Source: Agrobacterium arsenijevicii | GTDB taxonomy: Bacteria; Pseudomonadota; Alphaproteobacteria; Rhizobiales; Rhizobiaceae | Direction of reading: 5' to 3' | Length of the DNA stretch: 64,000 nucleotides | Assembly: GCA_000949895.1 (NCBI GenBank) | Contig: JWIT01000028.1 | Coordinates: forward strand, 1-64,000 | Part shown: positions 18,969-28,182 of the stretch, in pieces | How the letters are laid out: every line of letters begins with the position of its first letter | Position numbering within the stretch: position 1 is the first letter of the stretch | Position numbers and translations under genes: made by a program | Notes under the pieces: generated by a model | What the model was told of the DNA's origin: nothing | What the model saw: only the letters and a program-made list of their open reading frames with translations | Databases searched by the model: none

Positions 18969-19631
18969 TCAAAGCTGCGCGGTCCAGTCGAGATCCCGGA
19001 GATAGAGTCCGATTGGGTTAAGCCGGATGACGCCCTCGTCCTGCGGTGGCGTCAGTGTGACGGTAGCAATCCCGCGGAACCGGCGCGTGGCTGTCTCCTT
19101 GCCGCGGCGGTCTCGCTCGAATTCGGTCCAGTCGATCTGGTAACTCTGGTTCGACAGCGCGACGATGTTATTGACCTCGACGGCGACCGTTGCGTTCTTT
19201 GCTTTCTCGAATGGCGAGGAGGAGCGAAACCAGGCGTTGACCTTTTCTGTCGCAGGATCCGAGGTCCGAAGCAGCGCATAGGTGCGGTCGATATATTGTT
19301 TCTGCACGACCGCATCCGGCGACACCGACCGGAAGTTCGAAACGAAACTGCCAAGCGTGGCGCGCACCACGCGCGGATCGGCATATTCGATCTGCTGCGG
19401 GAAGCCGGCGCTTGAGGCCGTGCCGAGCTTGTCGACCTCCACGATATAGGGCACCAGCTTGACCTGCGTGCTCTGGTAGAGAGCGTAGCTGAAGCCGACC
19501 ACCGCCATAGTCATCCCGGTGACGCCGACCAGACGCCAGGCCGCGGCTGCCTTCACATAGGAGCCGTAACGCTCGTTCCATTCCGTTCTCGCAGCGATAT
19601 AGGGATTGTCGGGCGGGGTGCGTCCGGCCAT
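18969..19631 (-). CDS. trbF: Conjugal transfer protein TrbF (VirB8-like)
   Basis: This 220-residue inner-membrane assembly factor has a short cytoplasmic N-terminus, one membrane helix (about residues 33-52, [20 protein letters not shown]), and a periplasmic VirB8-like domain containing [11 protein letters not shown] and the C-terminal [12 protein letters not shown]. It starts 14 bases after the trbL stop. Length agrees with Ti-plasmid TrbF. Confidence 0.95.
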   Translation of the reverse strand: MAGRTPPDNPYIAARTEWNERYGSYVKAAAAWRLVGVTGMTMAVVGFSYALYQSTQVKLVPYIVEVDKLGTASSAGFPQQIEYADPRVVRATLGSFVSNFRSVSPDAVVQKQYIDRTYALLRTSDPATEKVNAWFRSSSPFEKAKNATVAVEVNNIVALSNQSYQIDWTEFERDRRGKETATRRFRGIATVTLTPPQDEGVIRLNPIGLYLRDLDWTAQL

Positions 19632-19645
19632 GTGCGGTCAGCCTC

Positions 19646-20842
19646 TTACTTGTTTTCGTTGACGGGCGGAGGCGGAGGAGGCGCCGAGGGCCTGCCGGAT
19701 TGCCGGGTCTGGTCAAGCTTGGCGTTGGCGAGACCGAGCAGAGAGCCGGCATAGGCGCCGGGCGAAGCGATCGCCTTTTCCTTGGCGGCCGAACCTGCCG
19801 CCCATCCGGCGTTGCCGATGCCGGACGCCATGCCGCGAAGTGCAGCTCCGGCCATGGACGAGCCCCCTGCCCTCGCGGAGCTCGCTGATTCTGCCCCCTT
19901 CATCGCAGCGCCCGCGCCAAGGAAGGCGCCACCGGCAGCGAAGGCGGCCGTCTGGCCACCATGGCGGATCGCCTCCATGCCGCCCGAGACCGATGCGCCC
20001 TGCACGACGCCCTGGATGATCGGCGGCACGTACATGGCGATGACGAACACGACGACCGATATGCCGGCGATGCCAATCGTAGTGATGAACTGGTCGGAGG
20101 TCGCCGTCGGCGCCTCAGCCAGCCCGATCAGGATGTCGGAACCGATCTTGGCGATCATCACCAGCGCCATCAGCTTCATGCCGACCGAGAAGGCATAGAC
20201 AAGGTAACGGACCGCGAAATCCTTGGTATAGGAGCTGCCACCCAAGCCGAGCATGATCATGCCGGCGAGGAGGCCCACATACATCTCGACCATGACGGCG
20301 ACGAAGATCGCAGCGACGAGGCTGAAAGCGACGACGACCACGATCATCGCGAAGACCGCGGCGATCGCCAGCGCATTATCCTCCCAGAGGCCGAACTTCG
20401 CCTGTTCCGACATCTTGGAGGCGACGCGAATGCCAGCGTCGAAGATGTTGGCGGGCGAAGCCGAGCCGCCTCCAGCGCCGATCTGGAACAGGCTGTCGAC
20501 CACCGCCTTGGCGAGCGCAGGGCCGCGATCGAGGATGAAGGCGAAGAGACCGATGAACATGATCCGACGCACGAGCTCTGCGAACCAGGCATCAAGCGAT
20601 GCGGCGTTGATCGCGAGCCACACGGCGGCGATGCCGATCTCGATCCCGGCAAGGATCCAGAACAGGGACCGCGCCGCGTTCAGGATCGTCGTCTCCCAGC
20701 CCTTGGCGGCGGTGACGACCTGGTTCTCGAGCGTGGTGAGCACGGAACCCTGTTGGGCGAGCGCCGGCGCTGTCGCAAGAGCCAGGATCGCGATGACGAT
20801 GAAAGCGGTTTCAAGCTTGCGGGACGGGCGGACGACTACCAT
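19646..20842 (-). CDS. trbL: Conjugal transfer protein TrbL (VirB6-like)
   Basis: This 398-residue polytopic inner-membrane protein has a signal-like N-terminus (AFIVIAILALATAPALAQQG) and five or more membrane segments (for example IAAVFAMIVVVVAFSLVAAI). The C-terminal third is Ala/Gly-rich and soluble and ends PPPPPPVNENK. It is the channel component of the transfer apparatus. Its ATG overlaps the last codons of trbK, so the two are coupled. Confidence 0.95.
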   Translation of the reverse strand: MVVVRPSRKLETAFIVIAILALATAPALAQQGSVLTTLENQVVTAAKGWETTILNAARSLFWILAGIEIGIAAVWLAINAASLDAWFAELVRRIMFIGLFAFILDRGPALAKAVVDSLFQIGAGGGSASPANIFDAGIRVASKMSEQAKFGLWEDNALAIAAVFAMIVVVVAFSLVAAIFVAVMVEMYVGLLAGMIMLGLGGSSYTKDFAVRYLVYAFSVGMKLMALVMIAKIGSDILIGLAEAPTATSDQFITTIGIAGISVVVFVIAMYVPPIIQGVVQGASVSGGMEAIRHGGQTAAFAAGGAFLGAGAAMKGAESASSARAGGSSMAGAALRGMASGIGNAGWAAGSAAKEKAIASPGAYAGSLLGLANAKLDQTRQSGRPSAPPPPPPVNENK

Positions 20843-21054
20843 CGCGGCTCCATCTCCTGCCCGCCTCGAACATCCCGGTCAGGATCACCGCCGAGGAAGC
20901 GCTCCCGGTGCTCGCGCTGCGCTGCGCCAGAACCGGACGTCCCGGCCGGTGTTTCAGTCGCAGCATCCGGTTGGACCACCACCGAGACGATCATGCCGGC
21001 TCCGAAGGCGACCAGACCCGCGACTGCGAGGACGATGAGGATGCGCGGGCTCAC
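20836..21054 (-). CDS. trbK: TrbK-like small membrane protein (entry exclusion)
   Basis: This 72-residue protein has one N-terminal hydrophobic segment (ILIVLAVAGLVAFGAGMIVS) and a charged tail. In IncP plasmids TrbK is the entry-exclusion lipoprotein; this version contains no cysteine at all, so it cannot be lipidated the same way. The GTG start overlaps the trbJ stop (GTGA). The tail DVRGGQEMEPRW closely repeats the trbJ tail DIRGGQTMEPRW, as does the DNA. Confidence 0.85.
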   Translation of the reverse strand: MSPRILIVLAVAGLVAFGAGMIVSVVVQPDAATETPAGTSGSGAAQREHRERFLGGDPDRDVRGGQEMEPRW

Positions 21055-21860
21055 CAGCGCGGCTCCATCGTCTGGCCGCCGCGAATGTCATTGGTCGGCG
21101 CGTTGAAGAATTTTTCGCGTCGGGCCTGGGCGAGGTCTTGTCTCGCCTGCTCCGACTGAAACCATGTTCCCATCATCGTGGTCTGCTGCGACACCAGCCC
21201 GCGCAGCTTCTGCATCTGCGCGACCTGCTGGGTGGCGATCTGGTGCCCCACCTGCAGGGCCTTCATCTGGCCGTCGGCGCTCTCCGACATCGAGCGCAGC
21301 GAGGACATGGTGGATTCCTCGCTGGAAAACTGCTCGGCCGTGAGGTTAGCCGCCTTCAGCGTGCCCGTGATGGTGTCGCGATTGGTGTCGGACCAGTTCT
21401 GATAGGTCGACGAGAAGCTTTGACCGTCTGGAAGGTTACTCTTCATGTCGGCGAAACTCTGAAACCGCTGCTTCAGGACGTCATCGACGTTGCCCATCGA
21501 AAACGCGACGCCCTGTCCTTGCGCGACGATGTTCTGGAGCTTGTTGAGGTCGTTCACGACCTGACCCCAGATATGGTTCGGCAGCTGCGCGGTGTTCTGC
21601 AGCAAGTTCTTGTAGATGTTGATCTGGTTCTGAATCTGCTCTGCAAGCTGGCTGATCTGGGTGATCTGATTGTTCACCTGCTCGGCGGACTTGCCGACAA
21701 GACTGATGAGCTCCGCATTGTTGGCGAGTTGCGTCCATTCGGTTGCCTGTCCGGTAACGCCGCCGGCATAAGTCGGAACCGGGAGAGCGGCCGGGATCAT
21801 GATGGCCGTGATCATAGCGGCGCGCGCCGCTTCAAGCGGCCTGGAAAAGTGTTTCGGCAT
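21051..21860 (-). CDS. trbJ: Conjugal transfer protein TrbJ (VirB5-like)
   Basis: This 269-residue periplasmic protein has a signal peptide (ITAIMIPAALPVPTYAGG) and long helical Gln/Asn-rich segments (QVNNQITQISQLAEQIQNQI), expected for the pilus-tip VirB5/TrbJ family. It begins 29 bases inside the end of trbE. It ends in the same motif as the following trbK product. Confidence 0.94.
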   Translation of the reverse strand: MPKHFSRPLEAARAAMITAIMIPAALPVPTYAGGVTGQATEWTQLANNAELISLVGKSAEQVNNQITQISQLAEQIQNQINIYKNLLQNTAQLPNHIWGQVVNDLNKLQNIVAQGQGVAFSMGNVDDVLKQRFQSFADMKSNLPDGQSFSSTYQNWSDTNRDTITGTLKAANLTAEQFSSEESTMSSLRSMSESADGQMKALQVGHQIATQQVAQMQKLRGLVSQQTTMMGTWFQSEQARQDLAQARREKFFNAPTNDIRGGQTMEPRW

Positions 21861-24300
21861 GGGCGATCCCCCTTTGCTGGAGCCAGTGCTTGGGCCAATC
21901 CGCCCCGTGTTCGAAGTGAAGGGCGCGGATGCGCTTCAGGTCCTCCTTGCCGGAAGCGCCGACGAAGGAAAGCGCCACGGGACCGAGCGACATATCGAAC
22001 AGCCGGCGGCCCTCGGGGGAGGCGACGTAATATTCGCGTTTCGGCAGTGCGGTGGCGACGATCTCGATCTGCCGTTCGTTGAAACCGATGCGCTCATAGA
22101 ACTCGCGCGTCCCTGGCTCGCGTGCCGCGCCGTTGGGCAGACATATTTTGGTCGGGCACGATTCCTTCAGCACGTCGATGATCCCGGAACGCTCGGCGTC
22201 CGAGATCGACTGGGTCGCGAGCACGACGGTGCAGTTGGCCTTGCGCAGCACCTTCAGCCATTCCCTGATTTTGTTGCGGAACGTCGGATGACCGAGCATC
22301 AGCCAGGCCTCGTCGAGAATGATGAGGCTGGGCGCCCCCGTCAGCCGCTTCTCCACCCGCCGGAACATATAGAGCAGGACCGGTACGAGATTGCGCTCGC
22401 CCAGATTCATCAGCTCCTCGACCTCGAAGCACTGGAAAGCGCCGAGCGCCAGTCCGTCCTGCTCTGCATCGAGCAACTGGCCCATCGGTCCATCGACCGT
22501 GTAGTGGTGCAACGCGTCCTTGATCTCGCGCATCTGCACGCCTGATACGAAATCCGAAAGCGAGCGGCCGCGGGATTCCGCCATCAGGGCAAGCTGCCTG
22601 GAAATGGCGTTGCGATAGTCAGGCGTGACCGTGACGCCCTGCAGGGCGACCAGCGTCTCGATCCACTCCGCCGCCCAGGCACGGTCGCCGTCGGACGCGA
22701 GCTCGGCGAGCGGGCAGAAGGCCAGTCGCGGCGAGTCCCCCTCCCCTCCTTCGGCCGCGTCCCCGCCGATCTCGTAGTGATCACCGCCTATGGCGAGCGT
22801 TAGCGGCAGCATCGACCGCCCCTTGTCGAACGCAAAGATCTGCGCATCCGCATAGCGTCGGAACTGCGCCGCGATCAGCGACAGCAAAGTCGATTTGCCC
22901 GAACCGGTCGGGCCGAAGACCAGCGTGTGTCCGACGTCATCGACATGGAGGTTGAGCCGGAAGGGCGTCGAGCCGCTGGCGACCTGCATCAGCGGCGGCG
23001 ATCCCGGCGGGTAAAATGGGCATGGCGCGACGGGGCTTCCCGACCAGACCGAGTTCAGCGGAATGAGGTCCGCGAGATTGCGCGTGTTGACGAGCGGCTC
23101 GCGGATATTGGCATAGGAAACTCCCGGCAGACTGCCGAGAAAGGCATCGGTCGCGTTCAGGGTCTCGATCCGGGCGCCGAATCCTTCGGCCTGGATCAAT
23201 CGGCGGATCGCCTCGCACTTTTCCTGAAGCCGTTCTTGCTGTTCATCGAACAACACGATGACCGGCGTGTAATATCCATAAGCGACGAGCTGCGACGATG
23301 CCTCGGCGATTGCGTCCTCCGTCTCGGCGACCATCATCATCGCATCCTGATCGAGCGAGCGGCTCTGGGTCTGGAAAAGCTGATCGAAGAACGGACGGAC
23401 CTTCTGCTGCCATTTCTTGCGGGTGCGCTCCAGCCTCGAGCGTGCCTCCTGCTCATCGAGAAAGACGAAGCGCGATGACCACCTATAGGTGAGCGGCATG
23501 AGGTCGAGACTGTTCAGGATCCCCGGCCAGCTTTCCGCCGGCAGGCCATCGATGGCGACGACGCCGAGGAAGCGGTTCTCGACCGTCGGCGTCAGACCGT
23601 GCTGCAGCTCGGCCGTGACCAGCCAGTCAAGATACATCGGGATATCCGGGAGCCGGACTGGATGGTTCTCACCGGTGATGCAGAAGCGGATGAACTGGAA
23701 CAGCTCGTCATAGCGGGCTATCCGGAAACCCCCGCGCTCTTCGGTTTCGCGCGTCACCATGCGGCGGATGGAGACGACATTGGCAAGGTACTGCTCAACC
23801 TCGCGGATCGAGGTCCGGAAAGACTCTAGCGCCGTGTCGGCATAGGTGGCCGAACGGCTGGCAGTGTCGGAATAGACGTAGCGCGCCAAGCCGGAGCGCC
23901 GAGGCTCGGGCGGCCGCCACGTCAGGATCAGCGCGTGTCGGCTCTCGTAGTGCCCGCTCTCCCTCGCGAAATGAGACCGGCGCTCGGTATCGATTGCGTG
24001 CGTTACCGGATCAGGGAAATGGCAAGTGTCCCCGGCCGGATAATCGATCGTCGGAACCCGCAATGCCTCGACCTGAATCATCCAGCCCGAGCCCAGACGT
24101 GAGAGGATTATATTGATTTGGCGCGACACTTCGTTGCGCTCTGCGTCTGTCGAACTTTCGCTGTCCGGGCCGGCAAAATACCAGCCGGCCATCAGTGAGC
24201 CGTCCTTCAACAGGATTATGCCATTATCGACCAGGCCCGCATAAGGAACCAGATCGGCGAATGACGGTCCGGAGTGTCGGAAGAGTTTCAGTGCCACCAT
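21832..24300 (-). CDS. trbE: Conjugal transfer ATPase TrbE (VirB4-like)
   Basis: This 822-residue cytoplasmic motor ATPase has Walker A GPTGSGKST at residues 463-471 and Walker B LIILDEAWLML about 180 residues later, followed by LATQSISDAERSG. It powers pilus assembly and DNA transfer with TrbB. It starts 10 bases after trbD. Full length relative to the VirB4/CagE family; no disruption is seen. Confidence 0.96.
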   Translation of the reverse strand: MVALKLFRHSGPSFADLVPYAGLVDNGIILLKDGSLMAGWYFAGPDSESSTDAERNEVSRQINIILSRLGSGWMIQVEALRVPTIDYPAGDTCHFPDPVTHAIDTERRSHFARESGHYESRHALILTWRPPEPRRSGLARYVYSDTASRSATYADTALESFRTSIREVEQYLANVVSIRRMVTRETEERGGFRIARYDELFQFIRFCITGENHPVRLPDIPMYLDWLVTAELQHGLTPTVENRFLGVVAIDGLPAESWPGILNSLDLMPLTYRWSSRFVFLDEQEARSRLERTRKKWQQKVRPFFDQLFQTQSRSLDQDAMMMVAETEDAIAEASSQLVAYGYYTPVIVLFDEQQERLQEKCEAIRRLIQAEGFGARIETLNATDAFLGSLPGVSYANIREPLVNTRNLADLIPLNSVWSGSPVAPCPFYPPGSPPLMQVASGSTPFRLNLHVDDVGHTLVFGPTGSGKSTLLSLIAAQFRRYADAQIFAFDKGRSMLPLTLAIGGDHYEIGGDAAEGGEGDSPRLAFCPLAELASDGDRAWAAEWIETLVALQGVTVTPDYRNAISRQLALMAESRGRSLSDFVSGVQMREIKDALHHYTVDGPMGQLLDAEQDGLALGAFQCFEVEELMNLGERNLVPVLLYMFRRVEKRLTGAPSLIILDEAWLMLGHPTFRNKIREWLKVLRKANCTVVLATQSISDAERSGIIDVLKESCPTKICLPNGAAREPGTREFYERIGFNERQIEIVATALPKREYYVASPEGRRLFDMSLGPVALSFVGASGKEDLKRIRALHFEHGADWPKHWLQQRGIAHAETLFQAA

Positions 24301-24310
24301 GTCCGCCTCT

Positions 24311-24610
24311 TCAGAACTTGCGCCACGGCGTCGAGGTTGGCCGGTAGAGAGATCGATAGGACACGTGCCGCAGATAGACGCGGCGCATCAGCGGATCAGT
24401 CTTCGCCATCATACGAAGGGCGGCGACCGCGATCAGCCAGATGGCAACGCCGAACAGTGCGGCGTACCAGGTCAGCACCACGAAGATCAGGATCACGGCG
24501 GTAAGGCCGGTGAGCAGCACCAGTTCGCGGTCGGCGCCCATCAGCAGGTTCGGGCGTGACAGCGCCCGATGGACCCGCGAGCGGGCGAGGTTGGAGCCCG
24601 GTTCAGCCAT
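24311..24610 (-). CDS. trbD: Conjugal transfer protein TrbD (VirB3-like)
   Basis: This 99-residue membrane protein has paired hydrophobic stretches ([21 protein letters not shown] and [11 protein letters not shown]), typical of VirB3/TrbD. The ATG at 24610 overlaps the trbC stop by 8 bases; the longer frame to 24787 runs through trbC in another frame and is rejected. The length is the usual one for Ti-type TrbD. Confidence 0.94.
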   Translation of the reverse strand: MAEPGSNLARSRVHRALSRPNLLMGADRELVLLTGLTAVILIFVVLTWYAALFGVAIWLIAVAALRMMAKTDPLMRRVYLRHVSYRSLYRPTSTPWRKF

Positions 24611-25010
24611 GAGCCTCATCCCCTGCCCGTCGGAGTGTCGCCGACGATCCAACAATCCCAGGCCCGCCTCGTGCCTCGATCTCGCCGATCGAAGCGCCCG
24701 TCGCACCGAAGAGAGCGACGATCTGGGTGGCACCGAGCAACACGCCGCCCACGAGGGCGACGTAGCAAAGCCTCCTTGCGAAATCATTCAACTCGCCCCC
24801 GAAGATCAGCATGGCTCCGGCGATCGCCACAGCTGCGAGGGCGATGAAGCCGGCCACCGGTCCCGTAATCGACTGTTGGATTTGTTGCAGCGGAGATTCC
24901 CACGGCAGTCCGCCGCCGCCCGAAGAGGCGAACGCCGGATTGGAAACGCTGATCCAGAAGAAGGCGGCCAGCGCTGCAAGGGCAAGGGTGACTTGGGTCT
25001 TATGCGACAT
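24603..25010 (-). CDS. trbC: Conjugative pilin TrbC (VirB2-like)
   Basis: This 135-residue prepilin has a long leader ending around [10 protein letters not shown] and two hydrophobic segments of the mature pilin ([20 protein letters not shown] and [20 protein letters not shown]). TrbC pilins are processed and cyclised. The ATG at 25010 follows GAGGATAG and overlaps the trbB end by 11 bases; an ATG at 25022 is possible. Confidence 0.94.
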   Translation of the reverse strand: MSHKTQVTLALAALAAFFWISVSNPAFASSGGGGLPWESPLQQIQQSITGPVAGFIALAAVAIAGAMLIFGGELNDFARRLCYVALVGGVLLGATQIVALFGATGASIGEIEARGGPGIVGSSATLRRAGDEAHG

Positions 25011-25971
25011 GGCTATCCTCATCGATCTGGGCGTAGTGCTCGGTCCGGTAACGGGAGTCGGCGAAACCCTCGATGTGGATGACTTCGCGGACCCGCCTCC
25101 CCTTCCCCGTTCGTTCGATCGAGACGACCAGATCGACCGCCTCGCCGATCACTTCCTGCATCGGCTGTTGGCTCGCTTCCGCGGTCAGTTGCTCGAGCCG
25201 GCGAAGAGCCGACATCGCCGTATTCGAGTGAATGGTGGTGACGCCGCCAGGATGCCCGGTATTCCATCCCTTGAGCAACGTAAGCGCCGCGCCGTCGCGG
25301 ACCTCGCCGACGATGATGCGATCGGGCCGCAAGCGCATCGTGCTCTTGAGAAGTCGCGCCATATCGATCGTGTCGCTTGTGTGGAGTGCTACGACGTTCT
25401 CGGCCGCGCACTGGATCTCGGCGGTGTCTTCGAGAATGACGATCCTGTCGTCCGGCGCATTGGCGACAATTTCGGCAATGACTGCGTTGGCGAGTGTCGT
25501 CTTGCCGGAGCCCGTGCCGCCGGAGATGACGATATTCATGCGAGACGCGATTGCGCTGCGCAGAACCGACGCCTGCGCCTCGGTCATGATCTTGTGTTTC
25601 ACGTAGTCGTCGAGCAGGATCAGGCGCGAGGCACGACGCCGGATCGTGAAACTCGGTCCGGAAACGACCGGCGGTAGCAAGCCCTCGAAGCGGTGGCCGC
25701 CGATGGGAAGTTCGCCGGAGATGATCGGTTGCGCGTCGTCGGCCTCTGATTGCAGTGCGTGGGCGACGCTGCCGATGATCACTTCTGCGGCGGCGGGGCT
25801 GAGTTGGCCGGCCGGGGCCACGCCATGCCCCAGGCGCTCGATGAAGAGCTTACCATCGGGGTTGAGCATGATCTCAACGACCGTCGCGTCATCAAGCGCG
25901 ACGCAGAGCTGGTCGCCGAGGGCGTCCTGGAGTTTGCGGACCAGACGCGAATGGGAGCGTAGCTGGGTCAC
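25000..25971 (-). CDS. trbB: Conjugal transfer ATPase TrbB (VirB11-like)
   Basis: This 323-residue hexameric traffic ATPase has Walker A GGTGSGKT at 151-158, the Asp box [11 protein letters not shown], Walker [12 protein letters not shown] and the His box GGVTTIHSN. The GTG at 25971 overlaps the traI stop (GTGA) and gives the usual length; the frame extends to 26031 within traI. It is the first trb gene after traI, as on Ti plasmids. Confidence 0.96.
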   Translation of the reverse strand: MTQLRSHSRLVRKLQDALGDQLCVALDDATVVEIMLNPDGKLFIERLGHGVAPAGQLSPAAAEVIIGSVAHALQSEADDAQPIISGELPIGGHRFEGLLPPVVSGPSFTIRRRASRLILLDDYVKHKIMTEAQASVLRSAIASRMNIVISGGTGSGKTTLANAVIAEIVANAPDDRIVILEDTAEIQCAAENVVALHTSDTIDMARLLKSTMRLRPDRIIVGEVRDGAALTLLKGWNTGHPGGVTTIHSNTAMSALRRLEQLTAEASQQPMQEVIGEAVDLVVSIERTGKGRRVREVIHIEGFADSRYRTEHYAQIDEDSHVA

Positions 25972-26606
25972 GCGGCACTCCTGATCGCTGCCACGTCGAT
26001 TCGGGGAATCGAATGATAGCCCGGTGGGCAAACCTGCCGGAAGCTCGTCCTATCTGCCGGTAGGCTGCCCGCAATGGCGATGGTGTTGCCGATCGCGTAT
26101 GGTTCGCCGAGCCGTCGCATCGGCCATCCGGCGCGCTTCAGGATGCGTTCGAAACGAAGATCGGTGGCCGTGACGATCTCGCTGTAGCCGCTCGCCATCG
26201 ACCATTCGATAATGCCGGCGAACAGGGTGAGCGTTGCGAGATGCAGTTGGCTTGCATCCCTCCGCGAGACAAGCGCGGTATCGACGCAGAAGCGTGAGCT
26301 CTCGACCATCCCGGAATGCGCGACGAGCGAACCCGTTTCGAGGAGCTGGGGAAAAGTCTGCTCCAGCATCGTAGGCCCGCAAGCCGGAAGAAGCCGGACG
26401 CAACCGGCGATCAATCCACTGTCTGTAATCGCCAGGAGGTAGGTCGGCTTGCAATCGTCGTACTGGTCGCGCTCTTCCCCCGCTGTAATGGAGACGTCCC
26501 ATTCTAGACGGCCACCGAATACCGCCGCGCGAAGACGGTGCATCAGTTCAAGGAAGTTTCGATACCGTTCGTATTGGTCCGGTGAGACTGTCAGTATCCG
26601 CATCAT
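25968..26606 (-). CDS. traI: Acyl-homoserine-lactone synthase TraI (LuxI family)
   Basis: The 212-residue enzyme makes the conjugation pheromone, 3-oxo-octanoyl-homoserine lactone in Ti plasmids, from an acyl carrier and S-adenosylmethionine. The invariant LuxI residues are in place: R26, F30, W36, D47 and D50 in LRAAVFGGRLEWDV and GEERDQYDD, then CVRLLPACGPTML and ESSRFCVDTALV. Two adjacent ATG codons (26606 and 26603) follow GCGGAG. It heads the trb operon, 56 bases from a tra box, so TraR plus the pheromone should switch it on. traR itself is not in the window. Confidence 0.97.
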   Translation of the reverse strand: MMRILTVSPDQYERYRNFLELMHRLRAAVFGGRLEWDVSITAGEERDQYDDCKPTYLLAITDSGLIAGCVRLLPACGPTMLEQTFPQLLETGSLVAHSGMVESSRFCVDTALVSRRDASQLHLATLTLFAGIIEWSMASGYSEIVTATDLRFERILKRAGWPMRRLGEPYAIGNTIAIAGSLPADRTSFRQVCPPGYHSIPRIDVAAIRSAA

Positions 26607-26661
26607 GATCTCCGCATGAACAGGTCATGCGGATAGAAATCATCTCGCGGCGCGGGTGCCT

Positions 26662-26679
26662 ACGTGCAAATCTGCACCC
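26662..26679. promoter_or_regulatory. tra box I (TraR site) near traI
   Basis: acgtgcaaatctgcaccc has the dyad gtgca-N4-tgcac (26664-26677) of the 18-bp TraR operator. It is 55 bases upstream of traI, suiting activation of traI-trb, and perhaps also of repA in the other direction. Confidence 0.88.
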
Positions 26680-26750
26680 AGTGATTCTATCGAGTCGGTG
26701 TTCCGTGTTGCAAAATGCGAGTGGTGGAGAGCGGCTAGGCACCGAGAAGG

Positions 26751-26768
26751 ATGTGCAAATCTGCACTT
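26751..26768. promoter_or_regulatory. tra box II (TraR site) toward repA
   Basis: atgtgcaaatctgcactt is a second TraR operator, identical to the first over the 14-base dyad core and 89 bases from it. It is 196 bases upstream of the repA start and probably serves the rep promoter. Confidence 0.88.
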
Positions 26769-26964
26769 CGCGCCACGTAGCACCGAAGCAGGGAATCGGT
26801 CTAACTAACAGATACAATTTGAAGAATTGGCATTTAGTGTGGTTTCGGTTGAAACGTGTTTAACCATTCGTTAACCAAAAACGGCTTGCAACCTCACACG
26901 CTTTCGGTAATCGTCACGGATAAATGGCAATACACGCCAATTAACCGTGACAAGAGATTACACC

Positions 26965-28182
26965 GTGAGCAAAGCCGCTGCCATATCCCGAAATGATCGC
27001 CCGTCGGTAGATGTTACCATTGGTGAGCATGCTGAGCAGCTCAGCTCTCAGCTTCAGGCGATGAGCGAGGCTCTGTTTCCTCCGACGTCGCACAAGAGCT
27101 TGCGCAAGTTTACATCGGGCGAAGCCGCGCGCTTGATGAAAATATCTGATTCGACGCTTCGCAAGATGACGTTGGCAGGCGAAGGCCCCCAGCCTGAGCT
27201 TGCCAGCAACGGAAGACGCTTTTACACGCTCGGTCAGATAAACAAGATCCGGCATATGCTCGCAGGTTCGGCTCGTGGACGCGAAAGCATCGAGTTCGTG
27301 CCTCATCGCCGCGGTTCTGAGCATTTGCAGGTCATTGCGGTAACCAACTTCAAAGGCGGCTCCGGGAAGACGACGACGTCTGCTCATCTTGCCCAGTATC
27401 TGGCGTTGCAAGGCTATAGGGTGCTCGCCGTCGACCTTGATCCGCAGGCTAGTCTTTCAGCACTCCTCGGCGTGCTTCCGGAAACGGATGTCGGTGCCAA
27501 CGAAACATTGTACGCAGCAATTCGGTACGACGGCACCAAGCGCCCGCTCAAAGAAGTTATCCGACCGACATACTTCGAAGGCCTGCATCTCGTTCCAGGA
27601 AATCTTGAGCTTATGGAGTTCGAACATACAACTCCAAAGGCCTTGACCGATCGCGGCACCCGCGACGGGCTGTTCTTCACACGCGTCGCTCAAGCATTCG
27701 ACGAGGTCGCTGATGATTACGATGTCGTGGTCATTGACTGCCCTCCTCAGCTCGGATTTCTGACACTCAGCGGATTATGCGCTGCGACATCAATGGTGAT
27801 TACGGTGCATCCCCAGATGCTGGATATCGCTTCGATGAGCCAGTTCCTGCTCATGACCCGTGATCTTCTTGGGGTCGTGAAGGAAGCCGGGGGCAATCTT
27901 CAGTATGATTTCATTCGCTATCTCCTTACTCGATTTGAGCCTCAGGACGCACCACAGACCAAGGTTGCGGCGCTGCTGCGCAATATGTTCGATGATCACG
28001 TCCTTACAAATCCGATGGTGAAGTCTGCTGCAGTGTCTGATGCTGGTTTGACGAAGCAGACTCTCTACGAAATAGGGCGTGAGAACCTTACGCGGTCAAC
28101 ATACGACCGGGCGATGGAATCTTTAGATGCGGTGAACTCCGAGATCGAAGCTTTGATCAAGACTGCGTGGGGGCGAGCATGA
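26965..28182 (+). CDS. repA: Plasmid partition/replication regulator RepA (ParA-like)
   Basis: This 405-residue partition ATPase and autorepressor has a helix-turn-helix region (FTSGEAARLMKISDSTLRKM), a deviant Walker A KGGSGKT at residues 130-136, VLAVDLDPQ and the Walker B region VVVIDCPPQLGF. GTG 26965 is chosen because AAGAG precedes it and the product begins SKAAAISRND with Ti-plasmid length; GTG 26947 is an alternative. Its stop overlaps the repD start. With RepB it segregates the plasmid through the parS sites directly downstream. Confidence 0.95.
   Translation: MSKAAAISRNDRPSVDVTIGEHAEQLSSQLQAMSEALFPPTSHKSLRKFTSGEAARLMKISDSTLRKMTLAGEGPQPELASNGRRFYTLGQINKIRHMLAGSARGRESIEFVPHRRGSEHLQVIAVTNFKGGSGKTTTSAHLAQYLALQGYRVLAVDLDPQASLSALLGVLPETDVGANETLYAAIRYDGTKRPLKEVIRPTYFEGLHLVPGNLELMEFEHTTPKALTDRGTRDGLFFTRVAQAFDEVADDYDVVVIDCPPQLGFLTLSGLCAATSMVITVHPQMLDIASMSQFLLMTRDLLGVVKEAGGNLQYDFIRYLLTRFEPQDAPQTKVAALLRNMFDDHVLTNPMVKSAAVSDAGLTKQTLYEIGRENLTRSTYDRAMESLDAVNSEIEALIKTAWGRA

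Larger units (their letters stand above)
26607..26964. promoter_or_regulatory. Divergent traI / repA control region
   Basis: These 358 bases hold no gene. They contain two tra boxes, TTAACC repeats at 26860-26865, 26871-26876 and 26941-26946 that could be RepA/RepB operators, and an AT-rich stretch around 26800-26890. The layout couples copy number and transfer to quorum sensing, as known for octopine and nopaline Ti plasmids. Confidence 0.75.

Noticed and set aside
19961-21106. Rightward 381-codon open frame, rich in Asp, His and Arg
   Set aside because: It is the mirror of trbL and trbK; composition is typical of antisense frames in GC-rich DNA.
26701-26946. Further tra boxes upstream of repA
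   Set aside because: Only two sites with the gtgca-N4-tgcac dyad were found; other GTGCA-like runs lack the second arm.
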